This document shows positions 41,537-51,195 of a stretch of 64,000 nt of DNA, piece after piece. Each line of letters opens with the position of its first letter. Positions within the stretch are counted from its first letter, which is position 1. The DNA is from Roseomonas haemaphysalidis (GTDB lineage: Bacteria > Pseudomonadota > Alphaproteobacteria > Acetobacterales > Acetobacteraceae). The notes beneath the pieces are model-generated. The model did no database searches and had not been told where the DNA came from. It was given only the letters and a program-made list of their open reading frames with translations. The stretch lies in assembly GCF_017355405.1 (NCBI RefSeq), contig NZ_CP061179.1:186001-250000 (forward strand). The letters are read 5' to 3'. Position numbers and translations under genes: made by a program.

Positions 41537-43462
41537 CTAAAGGCCGCCGCCCACCTCTTCCCCTTCCCGGATGGCGGACAGCATCAGGCGCGGGGCCAGG
41601 GCGTCACCCACCAGATGCACGGCGAGCCCGGCCGCCAGCAGCGCCGGCAGAAGGTCCTGGCGCGGCGCGCGGGGCGTCGACCAGGTGAACAGGTCGACGC
41701 TGCCGATCACCTCCTCCGCCTCCGTCAGCAGGTGGCGCAGCACCACCTCCCCCGCCGCGTGCCGCAGCGGCGCGCGATAAGGCAGGATCTCCACGCCCAG
41801 CCGCGCCAGACGGCGGTGGATGCCCTGGGCGGACAGCAACGGCACGTCCTGCGCGATGCTGTCGCGCGGCGTCACCAGCACCACGCGCCGGAATCGCATG
41901 GCCAGCCATTCGGCGGCGGCGTAGGTGGCAGCGGTCTGGTCGTGATCGTACAGCACCGCCACGCGGCCGCCGGGGGGCGGGGTGCGCAGCATGTTCCGCA
42001 GGTCCTGGCCCTCACCCTGCAGCCCGGCCGGGCGCGTCATCCCGGCGCCCGTGGCCAGGATCGTCGCATCGGGCTGCAGTGCCAGGATCGCCCCGGCATC
42101 GGCAACGCCTTGGCGTATCACCACCCCGGCCCGCGTGGCGGCTTCGGTCAGGTAATCCAGAAAGCGCATCATGGACGCGCCGCCCGGCAGTGCGGCCTCC
42201 AGCCGCGCCGCGCCGCCGGGCGGGCGGGCCGACAGCAGTGTCACCCGGTGCCCCCGCCGCGCGGCGGCCAGCGCCGCCTGCAGCCCCGCGGGCCCGCCGC
42301 CGGCCACCACCACGCGCCGCGCGGTGGCCACGCGCCCGGGTGCTGCCACCTCGCGCCCACCTGCCGAGGGGTTCACGGCACAGGCGATGGGCAGGCCTTT
42401 GTTGATTTCACCCCAGCAGGCGTTGCAGTTCAGGCAGGGGCGGATCTCGGTGGGGCGGTTGCCAGCGGCCTTGCCCAGCCAGTCGGGGTCGGCCAGCAGG
42501 GGGCGCGCCAGCATCACCAGGTCGGCATCGCCGGCGGCCAACACGGATTCCGCCGCCGCCGGGTGGTCGATGCGCGCCACGGCGGCCACCGGCACGCCGC
42601 CCGCCGCCGCGCGCATGCGGCGCCACAGCGGTCGGTAGCCCATCGGCGTGGCGTGCTGGTCTGGCGCGTGCATGCCGAGCGACCAGCCGTGCGTGCCCTG
42701 GCTGAAGCAGAACCAGTCCGGCGGCGTTTCGGCCGCCAGCAGGGCGGTGATGCGCGCGGCCTCGTCCGGGTCGATGGAGCCGGGCGCCCCGTCATCGGCC
42801 GGCAGCTTCAGCCCCAGCAGGAAGCCAGGGCCGCAGCTGTGCCGGATGTTGGCGATGATCCGTCGCAGAAACAGGCTGCGGCCGTGCAGGTCGCCGCCCC
42901 AGCGGTCCTGCCGCCGGTTGCTGGCGGGCGACAGGAACTGCAGCGGCAGAAAGCCATGCGCCGCCGAAACCTCCACCCCCGCGAAGCCGGCGCGTTGCAG
43001 CCGGGCGGCCGTGCCGGCGTATTCCGCGCACAGCGCCTCGATCTCGCCATCGGACAGGATGCGCGGCACGGTCCAGGAGAGGCCGTCGGGCACCGCGGAT
43101 GCGCCCACCGCATCCACCGCCCTTTGCCCCCGGTTGGCCGAGCCCGGGTGCCACAACTGGCCGATCGGCAATGCGCCGTGGCGCGCCACGGCGGCGGCCA
43201 TGGCCTGCAGGTCCGGCAGGGCGGCTTCATCAAAGGCCGCGACGCGGGTGGGCGTGGCGGCGGAGGCCGCCGCGGGCAGGGCTTCCGTCACCACCAGGGC
43301 GGCACCGCCCGCCGCGCGGGCTTGCAGATGGGACAGCAGCGCCGGCGTGGCCCGCCCGCCCGCGCTGAGCCGGCAGGACATGGCCGCGAAGCCGACGCGA
43401 TTGCGAAGTGTCACGCCGCCCAGGGTCAGCGGCGACAGGAGAAGCGGAAAGGGCGGCTGCAT
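41537..43462 (-). CDS. Old-yellow-enzyme-type NADH:flavin oxidoreductase with FAD domain
   Basis: A 641-residue multidomain enzyme like 2,4-dienoyl-CoA reductase or trimethylamine dehydrogenase. An N-terminal FMN TIM barrel (about 5-340; GQLWHPGSANRG, GVEVSAAHGFLPLQFLSP) is followed by a [4Fe-4S] motif CLNCNACW with a fourth Cys eleven residues on, then a FAD/NAD domain starting at VVVAGGGPAGLQAAL. It reduces an activated C=C bond or demethylates a small substrate. Its stop is two bases after that of the convergent Bug receptor. Confidence 0.92.
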   Translation of the reverse strand: MQPPFPLLLSPLTLGGVTLRNRVGFAAMSCRLSAGGRATPALLSHLQARAAGGAALVVTEALPAAASAATPTRVAAFDEAALPDLQAMAAAVARHGALPIGQLWHPGSANRGQRAVDAVGASAVPDGLSWTVPRILSDGEIEALCAEYAGTAARLQRAGFAGVEVSAAHGFLPLQFLSPASNRRQDRWGGDLHGRSLFLRRIIANIRHSCGPGFLLGLKLPADDGAPGSIDPDEAARITALLAAETPPDWFCFSQGTHGWSLGMHAPDQHATPMGYRPLWRRMRAAAGGVPVAAVARIDHPAAAESVLAAGDADLVMLARPLLADPDWLGKAAGNRPTEIRPCLNCNACWGEINKGLPIACAVNPSAGGREVAAPGRVATARRVVVAGGGPAGLQAALAAARRGHRVTLLSARPPGGAARLEAALPGGASMMRFLDYLTEAATRAGVVIRQGVADAGAILALQPDATILATGAGMTRPAGLQGEGQDLRNMLRTPPPGGRVAVLYDHDQTAATYAAAEWLAMRFRRVVLVTPRDSIAQDVPLLSAQGIHRRLARLGVEILPYRAPLRHAAGEVVLRHLLTEAEEVIGSVDLFTWSTPRAPRQDLLPALLAAGLAVHLVGDALAPRLMLSAIREGEEVGGGL

Positions 43463-43973
43463 GCGGCCAGCTTGCCATGCTTCCCGCATCCGGCAAGGTT
43501 CCGCGGCCGAGCTGCCAGCCTTTCAACCGCCGGTTCGCTGCCGGCTCGGGCGGAGCGGGCCAAAGCAACCGCTCCACGCCATGCCGATCGCCTGGGCGCG
43601 CGCCGCCAGCATGCCGGGAACGGACAGCAAGCTCGTCACGGGTGAGGCGAGGATGCCGGGGTCATCCAGCGGCCGCCCGATCTGCCGCCCCGCCAGCACA
43701 ACAGCCCGAACAGCTAGCCAAGCACCAGCGGCAATACTACGTCGCCAGGCCCTGGCCCAGCATGTACACGTCAGAAGGCGGCGAAAGGGCTGTGATGGAG
43801 CCGGGATAGCCCGATGCTGACCACCGGCAGCCGGCGAACGAAGCGGGGGGCGGCGTTCAGGTCCTAGACCGGCACGGAGGCGAGGGTCGGCTGCTCATCG
43901 CTTGCAGGGTGAGGACGTCGCCCAGACCGCGGTGTCAGGGGGCGCGGCAGGCCTATGATGACGCCGTTGCCGA
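43463..43973. other. Intergenic stretch with no recognisable gene
   Basis: About 510 bp between the flavoenzyme start and the hairpin that ends the arabinofuranosidase operon. The open frames lack third-position GC bias and known motifs. I see no RNA gene or repeat. The flavoenzyme promoter should lie at its left end. Confidence 0.5.
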
Positions 43974-44003
43974 TGTGGCCCGCCGCACCGGCGGCGGGCC
44001 ACA
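43974..44003 (-). terminator. Strong 13-bp perfect hairpin ending the arabinofuranosidase operon
   Basis: TGTGGCCCGCCGC, loop ACCG and GCGGCGGGCCACA pair without a mismatch. The hairpin begins 7 bp after the arabinofuranosidase stop codon (44010). It lacks a U-tract but is the most stable structure I saw in the window, so termination or 3'-end protection is likely. Confidence 0.65.
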
Positions 44004-44009
44004 ACAGGG

Positions 44010-45554
44010 TCAGCCGAGCTTGACGCGGATCACGCTCCAGGACGCGGCCGGCAACGTCGCTCGCAAAACGCCGTCCTGCAGCGCTGCGCCGGGCAACGGG
44101 GCCGGTGCCACCCGTTCCGGGGCATCCTTGGTGTTCGTGGCGGAAAGGTCGTCGTGCCGCAGCGTCTCGGCCGAAACGACGGAGCCGGCACCGAGGCCGC
44201 GCAGTTCCACTTCCAGCGCCACGTCCTCCTGCAGGTGGCGGTTGAGCAGGAACAAGGTGGCAAAGCCGCCATCCGCGTCGTGCACCGCGGCGCATTTCAG
44301 ATAAGGCACCTCAGGCAGCGTGAAGCGGTGCTCCTGCGCGCCGCGCGGGTCGTAGTAGCTGGTGCTGTAGGTGGGTGATTCCACGCGCGCCCGCAGCACG
44401 CGGCCACGTCCCAGGTTGGACATCTGCGCGAATGGAAAGAAGATCGTCTGCCGCCAAGCCGGGCCGCCGGTCTCCGTCATGATGGGTGCGATGGCATTGA
44501 CCAGCTGCGCCAGGCAGGCGGCCTTGACGCGGTCCGCATGGTTGAGCAGGGAGATGCAGGCGCCGCCGAAGGCCAGCGCATCCCCCATGGTATAGACTTC
44601 CTCCAGGATTTGCGGCGCGACCGGCCAGCCCGGCACGGTGCGGCCTTCCTTCTTGCCGCGCGTGCGGTACCATACGTTCCATTCGTCGAAGCTCAGCATC
44701 AGCCGCTTGTCCGAGCGCCGTTCGGCCGCGACGGCATCGGCGATGGCCACCACCTCCTCAATGAAGCTGTCCATCAGGTCCGCGCTGGCCAGGAAGCTCG
44801 GCATGTCGCCGGCATAGTCGTTTAGGTAAGTGTGCAGCGAGATGAACTCGACGTGGTCGAAGGTGTGCTGCAGGACCTCGCGCTCCCAGGCCCCGAAGGT
44901 CGGCATGTTGCGGGCCGACGAGCCGCAGGCCGCCAGCTCCAGGCTGGGATCGATCCACTTCATCATCTTGGCGGATTCGGTGGCCACGCGGCCGTACTCC
45001 CGGGCCGTCTTGTGTTCCATCTGCCAGGGTCCGTCGACCTCGTTGCCCAGGCACCAGAACTTCACCTCGTGCGGCTGCTCCCAGCCATGGGCGCGGCGCA
45101 GGTCCGACCAATGGGTGCCTGACGGGTGGTTGCAGTATTCCACCAGGTTGCGCGCCGCGTCGCCGCCGCGGGTGCCGAGGTTGACGGCCAGCATCGGCTC
45201 GATGTTGGCCGCGCGGCACCAGTCGATGAACTCATTGGTGCCGAAGGTATTGGGCTCGGTGCTCATCCAGGCGAGGTCGAGGCGGCGCGGCCGCTGTTCC
45301 ACCGGGCCCACGCCATCTTCCCAGTTGTAGCCGGACACGAAGTTGCCGCCGGGGTAGCGCATGATGGTCGGTGCCAGCTCGCGCACCAGGGCCAGCACGT
45401 CCTGGCGGAAGCCCTTCTCATCCGCCTCCGGGTGGCCGGGCTCGAAGATACCGCCATACACGCAGCGGCCAAGATGCTCGACAAAGGCGCCGAACAGCCG
45501 GTCATGCGTTTCGCCGATGAGGACGTCGCGGTCGATGGTCACTCGTGCCTTCAA
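44010..45554 (-). CDS. GH51 alpha-L-arabinofuranosidase, intracellular
   Basis: A 514-residue retaining glycosidase releasing terminal L-arabinofuranose from arabinosides. The catalytic acid/base is Glu172 in WCLGNEVDGPW and the nucleophile Glu291 in LSFDEWNVWY. MRYPGGNFVSGYNWEDGVGP (about 65-84) is the family's substrate loop, and the C-terminal beta-sandwich starts near 370. There is no signal peptide, so substrate must be imported first. The TTG at 45554 overlaps the stop of the ATPase gene (TTGA) and has AAGGA; an ATG eight codons earlier is the alternative. It is the last gene of the ABC operon. Confidence 0.94.
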   Translation of the reverse strand: MKARVTIDRDVLIGETHDRLFGAFVEHLGRCVYGGIFEPGHPEADEKGFRQDVLALVRELAPTIMRYPGGNFVSGYNWEDGVGPVEQRPRRLDLAWMSTEPNTFGTNEFIDWCRAANIEPMLAVNLGTRGGDAARNLVEYCNHPSGTHWSDLRRAHGWEQPHEVKFWCLGNEVDGPWQMEHKTAREYGRVATESAKMMKWIDPSLELAACGSSARNMPTFGAWEREVLQHTFDHVEFISLHTYLNDYAGDMPSFLASADLMDSFIEEVVAIADAVAAERRSDKRLMLSFDEWNVWYRTRGKKEGRTVPGWPVAPQILEEVYTMGDALAFGGACISLLNHADRVKAACLAQLVNAIAPIMTETGGPAWRQTIFFPFAQMSNLGRGRVLRARVESPTYSTSYYDPRGAQEHRFTLPEVPYLKCAAVHDADGGFATLFLLNRHLQEDVALEVELRGLGAGSVVSAETLRHDDLSATNTKDAPERVAPAPLPGAALQDGVLRATLPAASWSVIRVKLG

Positions 45555-46378
45555 GGCCTCGTTCCTTCTTCTTGCCACGCGCCCTCGACCGAGAGCACGG
45601 AATCCTTGAGCTGGATGGAGTAGGGATGCGTCGGGTGCGCCAGGACCGCCCGCGCGTCACCCGCCTCCACCACTTCGCCCTGGCGCATGATCACGATGCG
45701 GTCGCTGATCGTGTAGGCCGTGGCGAGGTCATGCGTGATGTAGAGGATCGACACCTGCAGCCGGTCCCGCAGCTCGCGGAACAAGTTGACGATGGTCATG
45801 CGCAGCGAGGCGTCGATCATCGAGACCGGCTCGTCTGCCACCAGCAGGGCGGGGCCGGGAATCAGCGCGCGGGCGATCGCCGCACGCTGCAACTGGCCGC
45901 CCGACAGCTCGTGCGGAAAGCGGCCGCGCAGTTCGTCCAGCGACAGGCCGACCTGCTGCAAGGCGCGGTCGGCCGCTGCCTCCGCTGCCGGCTGGCCGTC
46001 GGCGCCGGCCAGGTTGCGGGCGGTGGCATACAGGTAGCGGTCCACCCGGGTCAGGGGGTTGAAGGCCTCGAACGGGTTCTGGAAGATCGGCTGCACCTGC
46101 CGCATGAAGTCCAGGCGCGCCGCGCGGCCGCGCAGCCGGGCGAGGTCCTGGCCGCGGAAGAGAACCTGGCCCTCCGTCGCCGTGCCCATGCCCAGCACCA
46201 TGCGCGCCAGGCTGGACTTGCCGCTGCCGGACTCGCCGATGATGGCGAAGACTTCCGGCGTTTCGGCCGCCAGCGTGAAGGACACGTCCTTCACCGCCGA
46301 CACCTTGCGGCGCGACAGCAGCCCGCCGCCCGCATAAGTCTTGCCGACGTGGCGCAACTCCAGCAGCGGCGCGGTCAT
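45551..46378 (-). CDS. ABC transporter ATP-binding protein (DppF/OppF-like)
   Basis: A 275-residue ATPase. It has Walker A GESGSGKSS (48-56), the Q-loop in VQPIFQNPFEAFNP, the signature LSGGQLQR, Walker B LLVADEPVSMID and ITHDLATAY as H-loop. In place of the usual D-E-P-V-S-A-L-D it reads SMID, a common variant in sugar-oligomer importers of this class. Start overlaps the partner ATPase stop (ATGA). It lacks the C-terminal oligopeptide motif of its partner. Confidence 0.96.
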   Translation of the reverse strand: MTAPLLELRHVGKTYAGGGLLSRRKVSAVKDVSFTLAAETPEVFAIIGESGSGKSSLARMVLGMGTATEGQVLFRGQDLARLRGRAARLDFMRQVQPIFQNPFEAFNPLTRVDRYLYATARNLAGADGQPAAEAAADRALQQVGLSLDELRGRFPHELSGGQLQRAAIARALIPGPALLVADEPVSMIDASLRMTIVNLFRELRDRLQVSILYITHDLATAYTISDRIVIMRQGEVVEAGDARAVLAHPTHPYSIQLKDSVLSVEGAWQEEGTRP

Positions 46379-47370
46379 GGCAGCATCCCCTGCTCGGCGG
46401 CATGGCAGGCGACGCGATGGCCGGGTGCCAGCTCCCGCATCGCCGGCACTTCCTGCCGGCAGACCTCCATGGCCAGCGGGCAGCGGGGGTGGAAGCGGCA
46501 TCCGGGGGGCGGCGCCGCCAGGCTGGGTGGCTTGCCTTCGAGCCCGTGGCGCGGCGCGTCGTCACCGATGCGCGGCAGGCTGCGGATCAGGTGGGCGGTG
46601 TAGGGGTGCAGCGGCCGGCGGAACAGGTCGCGCGTCGGCGCCTCCTCGACCAGCCGGCCGGCATACATGATGCCGAGCCGGTCGGTCAGGTTGGCATGCA
46701 CCGCCATGTCGTGCGTGACGAACAGCACGGAGGAGCCCATCTCCCGCTGCAGCCGGCGGATCATGCCCAGCACCCCCTTCTGCACCACCACGTCGAGCGC
46801 CGTGGTCGGCTCGTCGGCAATGATGAACTCGGGGCGGCAGACGGTGGCCAGGGCGATGGTCACGCGCTGGCGCATGCCGCCCGACAGCTCATGCGGATAG
46901 CTGTCCAGCACCGCGGGCTGGAGCGACAGGTGCGCCAGATGCTCTTCCACGCGCCTGAGGAAGGCGGGCATCGGCAGCGCCATGTGGCGGTACGCGAAGT
47001 CGACAAAGGAATGCCGGATCCGGCGCACCGGGTTCAGCACGTTCATCGAGCCCTGCATGATGTAGGACAGGTGCCGCCAGCGGGTGGCCGCCAGCTCGCC
47101 CGCCGGAAGCGCGTAGATGTCGTGCGCGCCCTGGCCGCCGAAGTCGAAGCGCACGCTGCCGGCCACCACGTTCAGCGGCGGGCGGATGGCGCGCGCGATG
47201 GTCTTGATCAGCGTGCTCTTGCCGGAGGAGCTTTCGCCGGCGAGTCCATAGATCTCGTCGCGCCGTACCTCCAGGGTGATGTCGTCCACCGCGCGCACCT
47301 CGCGCAGCGTGCCGAAGAAGCGCGTCTGGTAGTAGGCCTTGAGCCCGTCGACGGCCAGCACCGGTCCCAT
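46375..47370 (-). CDS. ABC transporter ATP-binding protein (DppD/OppD-like)
   Basis: A 331-residue ATPase. It has Walker A GESSSGKST (45-53), the Q-loop in YIMQGSMNVLNP, the signature LSGGMRQR, Walker B FIIADEPTTALD and VTHDMAVHA. The C-terminal oligopeptide-transporter motif is present (GCRFHPRCPLAMEVCRQEVP), whose Cys residues can bind an iron-sulfur cluster in some members. Its ATG shares one base with the permease stop. Confidence 0.96.
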   Translation of the reverse strand: MGPVLAVDGLKAYYQTRFFGTLREVRAVDDITLEVRRDEIYGLAGESSSGKSTLIKTIARAIRPPLNVVAGSVRFDFGGQGAHDIYALPAGELAATRWRHLSYIMQGSMNVLNPVRRIRHSFVDFAYRHMALPMPAFLRRVEEHLAHLSLQPAVLDSYPHELSGGMRQRVTIALATVCRPEFIIADEPTTALDVVVQKGVLGMIRRLQREMGSSVLFVTHDMAVHANLTDRLGIMYAGRLVEEAPTRDLFRRPLHPYTAHLIRSLPRIGDDAPRHGLEGKPPSLAAPPPGCRFHPRCPLAMEVCRQEVPAMRELAPGHRVACHAAEQGMLP

Positions 47371-48230
47371 CAGCCGCCCCCCATCCGGGCCAGGCGCGAA
47401 CGGGGGTCGATGTACTCGTTCATCGAGACCGCCAGGAGGAACAGCGCGATGAAGACGATGACCACCAGCGCGACGGGGGCCGCGATCCACCACCAGATGC
47501 CCGACACCAGCGCCGCGTGCTGGTTGGCCCAGTAGATCATGCCGCCGATGGTGGGCGTGTTGACGTCCGTGAAGCCGAGCACGGACAGCGTCACCTCCAG
47601 CCCGATGCTCCAGTTCATGTTGTTCATGGTGGTGGTGAAGACCACCGGCATGACATAGGGCATGTGCTCGCGCGTCACGATCTCCCGCGCACCCATGCCG
47701 CAGAAGGCCGACTGCGCGGTAAACTCGCGCGTCTTGAGCGAAAGGGCCACGGAGCGGATCAGCCGTGCGTCGTAGGCCCAGCCGAGGCAGGCGGCGACCA
47801 GCGCCAGCAGCGCCCAGCTCATCTGGTCGCGCATCACGAAGTAGAACAGCACCAGGATGGGAAAGATCGGCACCACGATGAAGGTGTCGTTGACTGACAT
47901 CAGCAGCCGGTCCACCGGCCCGCCCGCATAGCCGGCGAACAGCCCGACCGCGAGCGCGATGACGCGGCTGAGGACCGCCACCACGATGCCGAAGGCCAGC
48001 GTGTTGCGGATGGCGGCGGAGAGTTGCCAGAACACGTCCTGCCCGCGCGAGGTGGTGCCGAGCCAGTGCTCCATCGACGGCGGCATGTCGGGTGCCACCA
48101 CGTAGACATCGAGCGGCGGATAGGGCGACACGAAGGACAGCAGCGCGATCGCCGCGACGATGCCGAGCAACACCACGCCGGTGGTGAATTCCCAGTTGTA
48201 GCGCAACAGGTCGCGCAGGATCTTCCACAT
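47370..48230 (-). CDS. ABC transporter permease (DppC/OppC-like)
   Basis: A 286-residue permease with six predicted helices. It has an N-terminal OppC_N helix (VVLLGIVAAIALLSFVSPY), the LGTTSRGQDVFWQL motif of DppC proteins and the ATPase-docking loop near EFTAQSAFCGMGAREIVTREHMP. The gap to the upstream permease gene is 2 bp. Confidence 0.95.
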   Translation of the reverse strand: MWKILRDLLRYNWEFTTGVVLLGIVAAIALLSFVSPYPPLDVYVVAPDMPPSMEHWLGTTSRGQDVFWQLSAAIRNTLAFGIVVAVLSRVIALAVGLFAGYAGGPVDRLLMSVNDTFIVVPIFPILVLFYFVMRDQMSWALLALVAACLGWAYDARLIRSVALSLKTREFTAQSAFCGMGAREIVTREHMPYVMPVVFTTTMNNMNWSIGLEVTLSVLGFTDVNTPTIGGMIYWANQHAALVSGIWWWIAAPVALVVIVFIALFLLAVSMNEYIDPRSRLARMGGG

Positions 48231-48232
48231 GG

Positions 48233-49237
48233 TCAGCGCGCCTGCACGCGGGGGTCAAGCAACGGGTACAGCAGGTCGACCAGCAGCACCGCGAAGGACA
48301 CCGCCAGGATCGATACCGTGGTGACGCCGATCACCAGGCTGTAGTCGCCGGCATGCACGGCGGCCACCAGCAGCGAGCCGAGGCCCGGGTAGCCGAACAC
48401 CTGCTCGGTGATGATGGCGCCGTTGAAGATGGCGCCCAGCGTCATCGCCAGCCCGGTCACCTGCGGGGCCAGCGCGTTGCGCATGACGTAGGAGCCGAGG
48501 ATGCGGCGGCGCCTGACGCCGGCGAGCTCCGCGTAGATCGTGTAGTCCTCCGTCACCACGTTGGACACCAGCGAGCGCATGCCCATGAACCAGCCACCGA
48601 TGCCGACCAGCACCAGGGATGCCGCAGGCAGCAACGAATGGCGCACCACGCTGCCGGCGAATTCCAGCGTGAAGCCCGGCTGCAGCCCCTGCGCGTAGGC
48701 GCCGGTGATCGGCAGCACCGGCCACACGTAGCCGAAGACGATCAGGAGCACGAAGGCGACGATGTAGTAGGGCACCGGGTGCACGCCCATGGCCACGATG
48801 CCCGCGAACTTCAGCAGCCGGTTGCGGCGGTAATAGCCGGCCAGGCCGCCGAGCAGGTTGCCCAGCCCCCAGGACAGCACGGTCGCCACCAGCATCAGCC
48901 CGGCAGTCCAGGGCAGCGCCCGGCGGATCAGCGTGGAGACCGGCGTCGGGAAGGCGGACAGCGAGGGCCCGAAGTCACCCACCACGATGCGACCCCAGAA
49001 GGCCAGCCATTGGTGCAGCGCGCCGCCGCCGGTGCCGTAAAGGTCCTGCAGCGAGCGCCGCATCAGTGCGATCGCCTCCGGACTGGTGGTGCCGAAAGAG
49101 GTGGCCGCGGTGATGGTCTGTTCCACCGGGTCGATCGGCGTCGCATGCGTGATCAGGTAGGTGACGTTGATGCCGACGAACACCACGAGGGCGAACTGCA
49201 GCAGCCGCTTGACCAGGTAGACGGCATAGCCGCGCAT
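48233..49237 (-). CDS. ABC transporter permease (DppB/OppB-like)
   Basis: A 334-residue permease. The N-terminus MRGYAVYLVKRLLQFALVVF is typical of DppB. A long periplasmic loop follows, then helices in WTAGLMLVATVLSWGLGNL and further on. The docking segment is DYTIYAELAGVRRRRILGSYVMRNA, and GAIFNGAIITEQVFGYPGLGSLL is the conserved end. It starts four bases after the receptor stop. Confidence 0.95.
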   Translation of the reverse strand: MRGYAVYLVKRLLQFALVVFVGINVTYLITHATPIDPVEQTITAATSFGTTSPEAIALMRRSLQDLYGTGGGALHQWLAFWGRIVVGDFGPSLSAFPTPVSTLIRRALPWTAGLMLVATVLSWGLGNLLGGLAGYYRRNRLLKFAGIVAMGVHPVPYYIVAFVLLIVFGYVWPVLPITGAYAQGLQPGFTLEFAGSVVRHSLLPAASLVLVGIGGWFMGMRSLVSNVVTEDYTIYAELAGVRRRRILGSYVMRNALAPQVTGLAMTLGAIFNGAIITEQVFGYPGLGSLLVAAVHAGDYSLVIGVTTVSILAVSFAVLLVDLLYPLLDPRVQAR

Positions 49238-49241
49238 CGGA

Positions 49242-51149
49242 TCAGGCCTGGCGCGGCTTCAGGCGCGAGAACATGTAGCGGCTGTTGCCCCAATTCGGCA
49301 CCGGGTTGGTGTAGGGGTTCTCCGCCGTGGGAAAGCCGGTCCAGTAGGTGGTGTCCATCGTCGTGAAGACGTTGTAGGCCATCAGCGGAATGATCGGCAT
49401 TTCCTGCACCATCAGCTTGGCATAGTCGCGGCCGATCTCGACCACCGAGGGGTCGGCGAAGGGTGTCGCGCGCATGCGCTCGATGATCGCGTCCATCTGC
49501 GGGCTGGACCAGCGTTGCCAGTTGCGCCAGGGCTGCGCCTGGCCGGGCTTGGCCACGTATTGCGAATGCCAGCTGTCGAGGAAATAGGCGAGGTCCGGAT
49601 GCCCGCCATAGGTCTCCACGCTCCAGGCGATCATGGTCTCGAAGTCGCCGGCGTTGCGGCGGTCGGCCAGGCTGGTGCCCTGCGCCACGTCGATGCGGCT
49701 GTCGATGCCGAACTGCCGCCAGTTTTGCGCGATCATGGTGCCGGTGCGGGTCATCACCGGCCGCGTCTCGCCTTCCACCACCACCTTGATGGCAAAGGGC
49801 TTGCCGTCCGGCGTCATCCAGTTGCTGCCGCGCTTGCGGTAGCCGGCGGCTTCCAGCAGCTCCGTCGCCGCCTGCGGGTTGGGCTTCCACCAGCCATGGC
49901 CGAGCGAGCGGGCGATCTCGGCCGCATCAGTCGGCACGTTAGGGTTGGACGGGCGCACCAGCGCCGCGATCTGCGCGCCAATGCTGGGGTCGTAGGGCTT
50001 GATGGTCTGCTTGCCGGTGTCCAGTTCGAAGGCCGCGAGCCAGTTCTGCAAGGGGCCGTGGTAGTCGCGTGGGTGGGTGCCGGTGGGTGGCAGCGCGATG
50101 GCGGAGATGGTGGCCGCGCCGCGGTAGCCGGCCATCGACACCGCCTTCATGTCGATCAACAGCGCCAGCGCCCAGCGCACCCGGCGGTCGCCGAACATCG
50201 GGTTCTGGGTGTTGAAGATCAGCGCCGGCAGCGTCGGGTCGGGGTGGGCGTAGGGGAACTTCGGGAACCAGCCGCGCACCTGCTCGGACTGCCGGGCGAG
50301 GGTGAACATCCCCTCCGGCGCCACGTCGTGCACCACGTCGAGGTCGTGGTTGAGCTGGGCGATGACGCGCTTGTCCGCCGGCCCACCATCGACATAGGAG
50401 ACGTAGCGGGGCCCCGGCTGGCCGAAGCGGCCGAGCGAGGTGCGCTGCCAGTCATCCCGCCGTTCCCAGGTGAAGCGCCGCCCTTCCTGGTCGAAGCTGT
50501 GCAGCTTGTATGCGCTGAGCGAGACGGGCGGGTTGAAGTCGAATCGGACGGGGTCCGCCACCTTCTCGAACACATGCTTGGGCATGATCCAGATGGCGTT
50601 GAAGCGGACCATGAAGTTGGCGTGGAAGCGGGCGTTGGGCTTCTTGAGCTTGAACACCACCGTGTAGGGGTCGGGCGCCGAAACCTCGGCCACGTTGAGG
50701 ATCAGCTGCGCGCTCCAGCGCATGCCGGGGTTCTTCACCTGCGTCTCGACCGTGTGCACCACGTCGGCCGCGGTGAACTCGACGCCGTCGCTCCAGTAGA
50801 GGCCCTGGCGGAGCTTGGCGGTCATCTCGCTGAAGTCGGCGTTGTAGATGGGCGGTTCGGAAGCCAGCGAATTGTCGAAGGCGCCGTCGATGCCGCTTTC
50901 GGGATCGATGTACCACAGCGTGTCCATGACCAGCTGCTGCAGCCCGTTGTACTGGCTGCCGGCGTTGATGGCCCAGATGTTGAACCAGCTCGGGTTGCGG
51001 ATGACGCCTTCTGGGTTTTCCAGGATCAGCGTTTCGCGGCGCGGCGGCGCGCCGCCGCCAGCGGACTGTGCCCTGGCCGCGCGGGCCATGGCGGGCGTGA
51101 CGGCGAGCGCGATCGGCGTGGCCAGCAGGCTTCTGCGGCTGAACGACAT
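49242..51149 (-). CDS. ABC receptor, family 5, probably for arabino-oligosaccharides
   Basis: A 635-residue periplasmic receptor, longer than peptide-binding DppA (about 535), as usual for oligosaccharide-binding members of this family. A twin-arginine-like signal (FSRRSLLATPIALAVTPAMA, cut near ARAQ) is followed by YWSDGVEFTAADVVHTVE and FGDRRVRWALALLIDMKAV. Start at 51149 is set by GGGAGG. It is the first gene of the six-gene operon that ends with the arabinofuranosidase, which is the reason for the ligand guess. Confidence 0.92.
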   Translation of the reverse strand: MSFSRRSLLATPIALAVTPAMARAARAQSAGGGAPPRRETLILENPEGVIRNPSWFNIWAINAGSQYNGLQQLVMDTLWYIDPESGIDGAFDNSLASEPPIYNADFSEMTAKLRQGLYWSDGVEFTAADVVHTVETQVKNPGMRWSAQLILNVAEVSAPDPYTVVFKLKKPNARFHANFMVRFNAIWIMPKHVFEKVADPVRFDFNPPVSLSAYKLHSFDQEGRRFTWERRDDWQRTSLGRFGQPGPRYVSYVDGGPADKRVIAQLNHDLDVVHDVAPEGMFTLARQSEQVRGWFPKFPYAHPDPTLPALIFNTQNPMFGDRRVRWALALLIDMKAVSMAGYRGAATISAIALPPTGTHPRDYHGPLQNWLAAFELDTGKQTIKPYDPSIGAQIAALVRPSNPNVPTDAAEIARSLGHGWWKPNPQAATELLEAAGYRKRGSNWMTPDGKPFAIKVVVEGETRPVMTRTGTMIAQNWRQFGIDSRIDVAQGTSLADRRNAGDFETMIAWSVETYGGHPDLAYFLDSWHSQYVAKPGQAQPWRNWQRWSSPQMDAIIERMRATPFADPSVVEIGRDYAKLMVQEMPIIPLMAYNVFTTMDTTYWTGFPTAENPYTNPVPNWGNSRYMFSRLKPRQA

Positions 51150-51195
51150 GGACCCATCCTCCCATTCCACCTGTTGCCGGCGGATCGTTGCGGGA

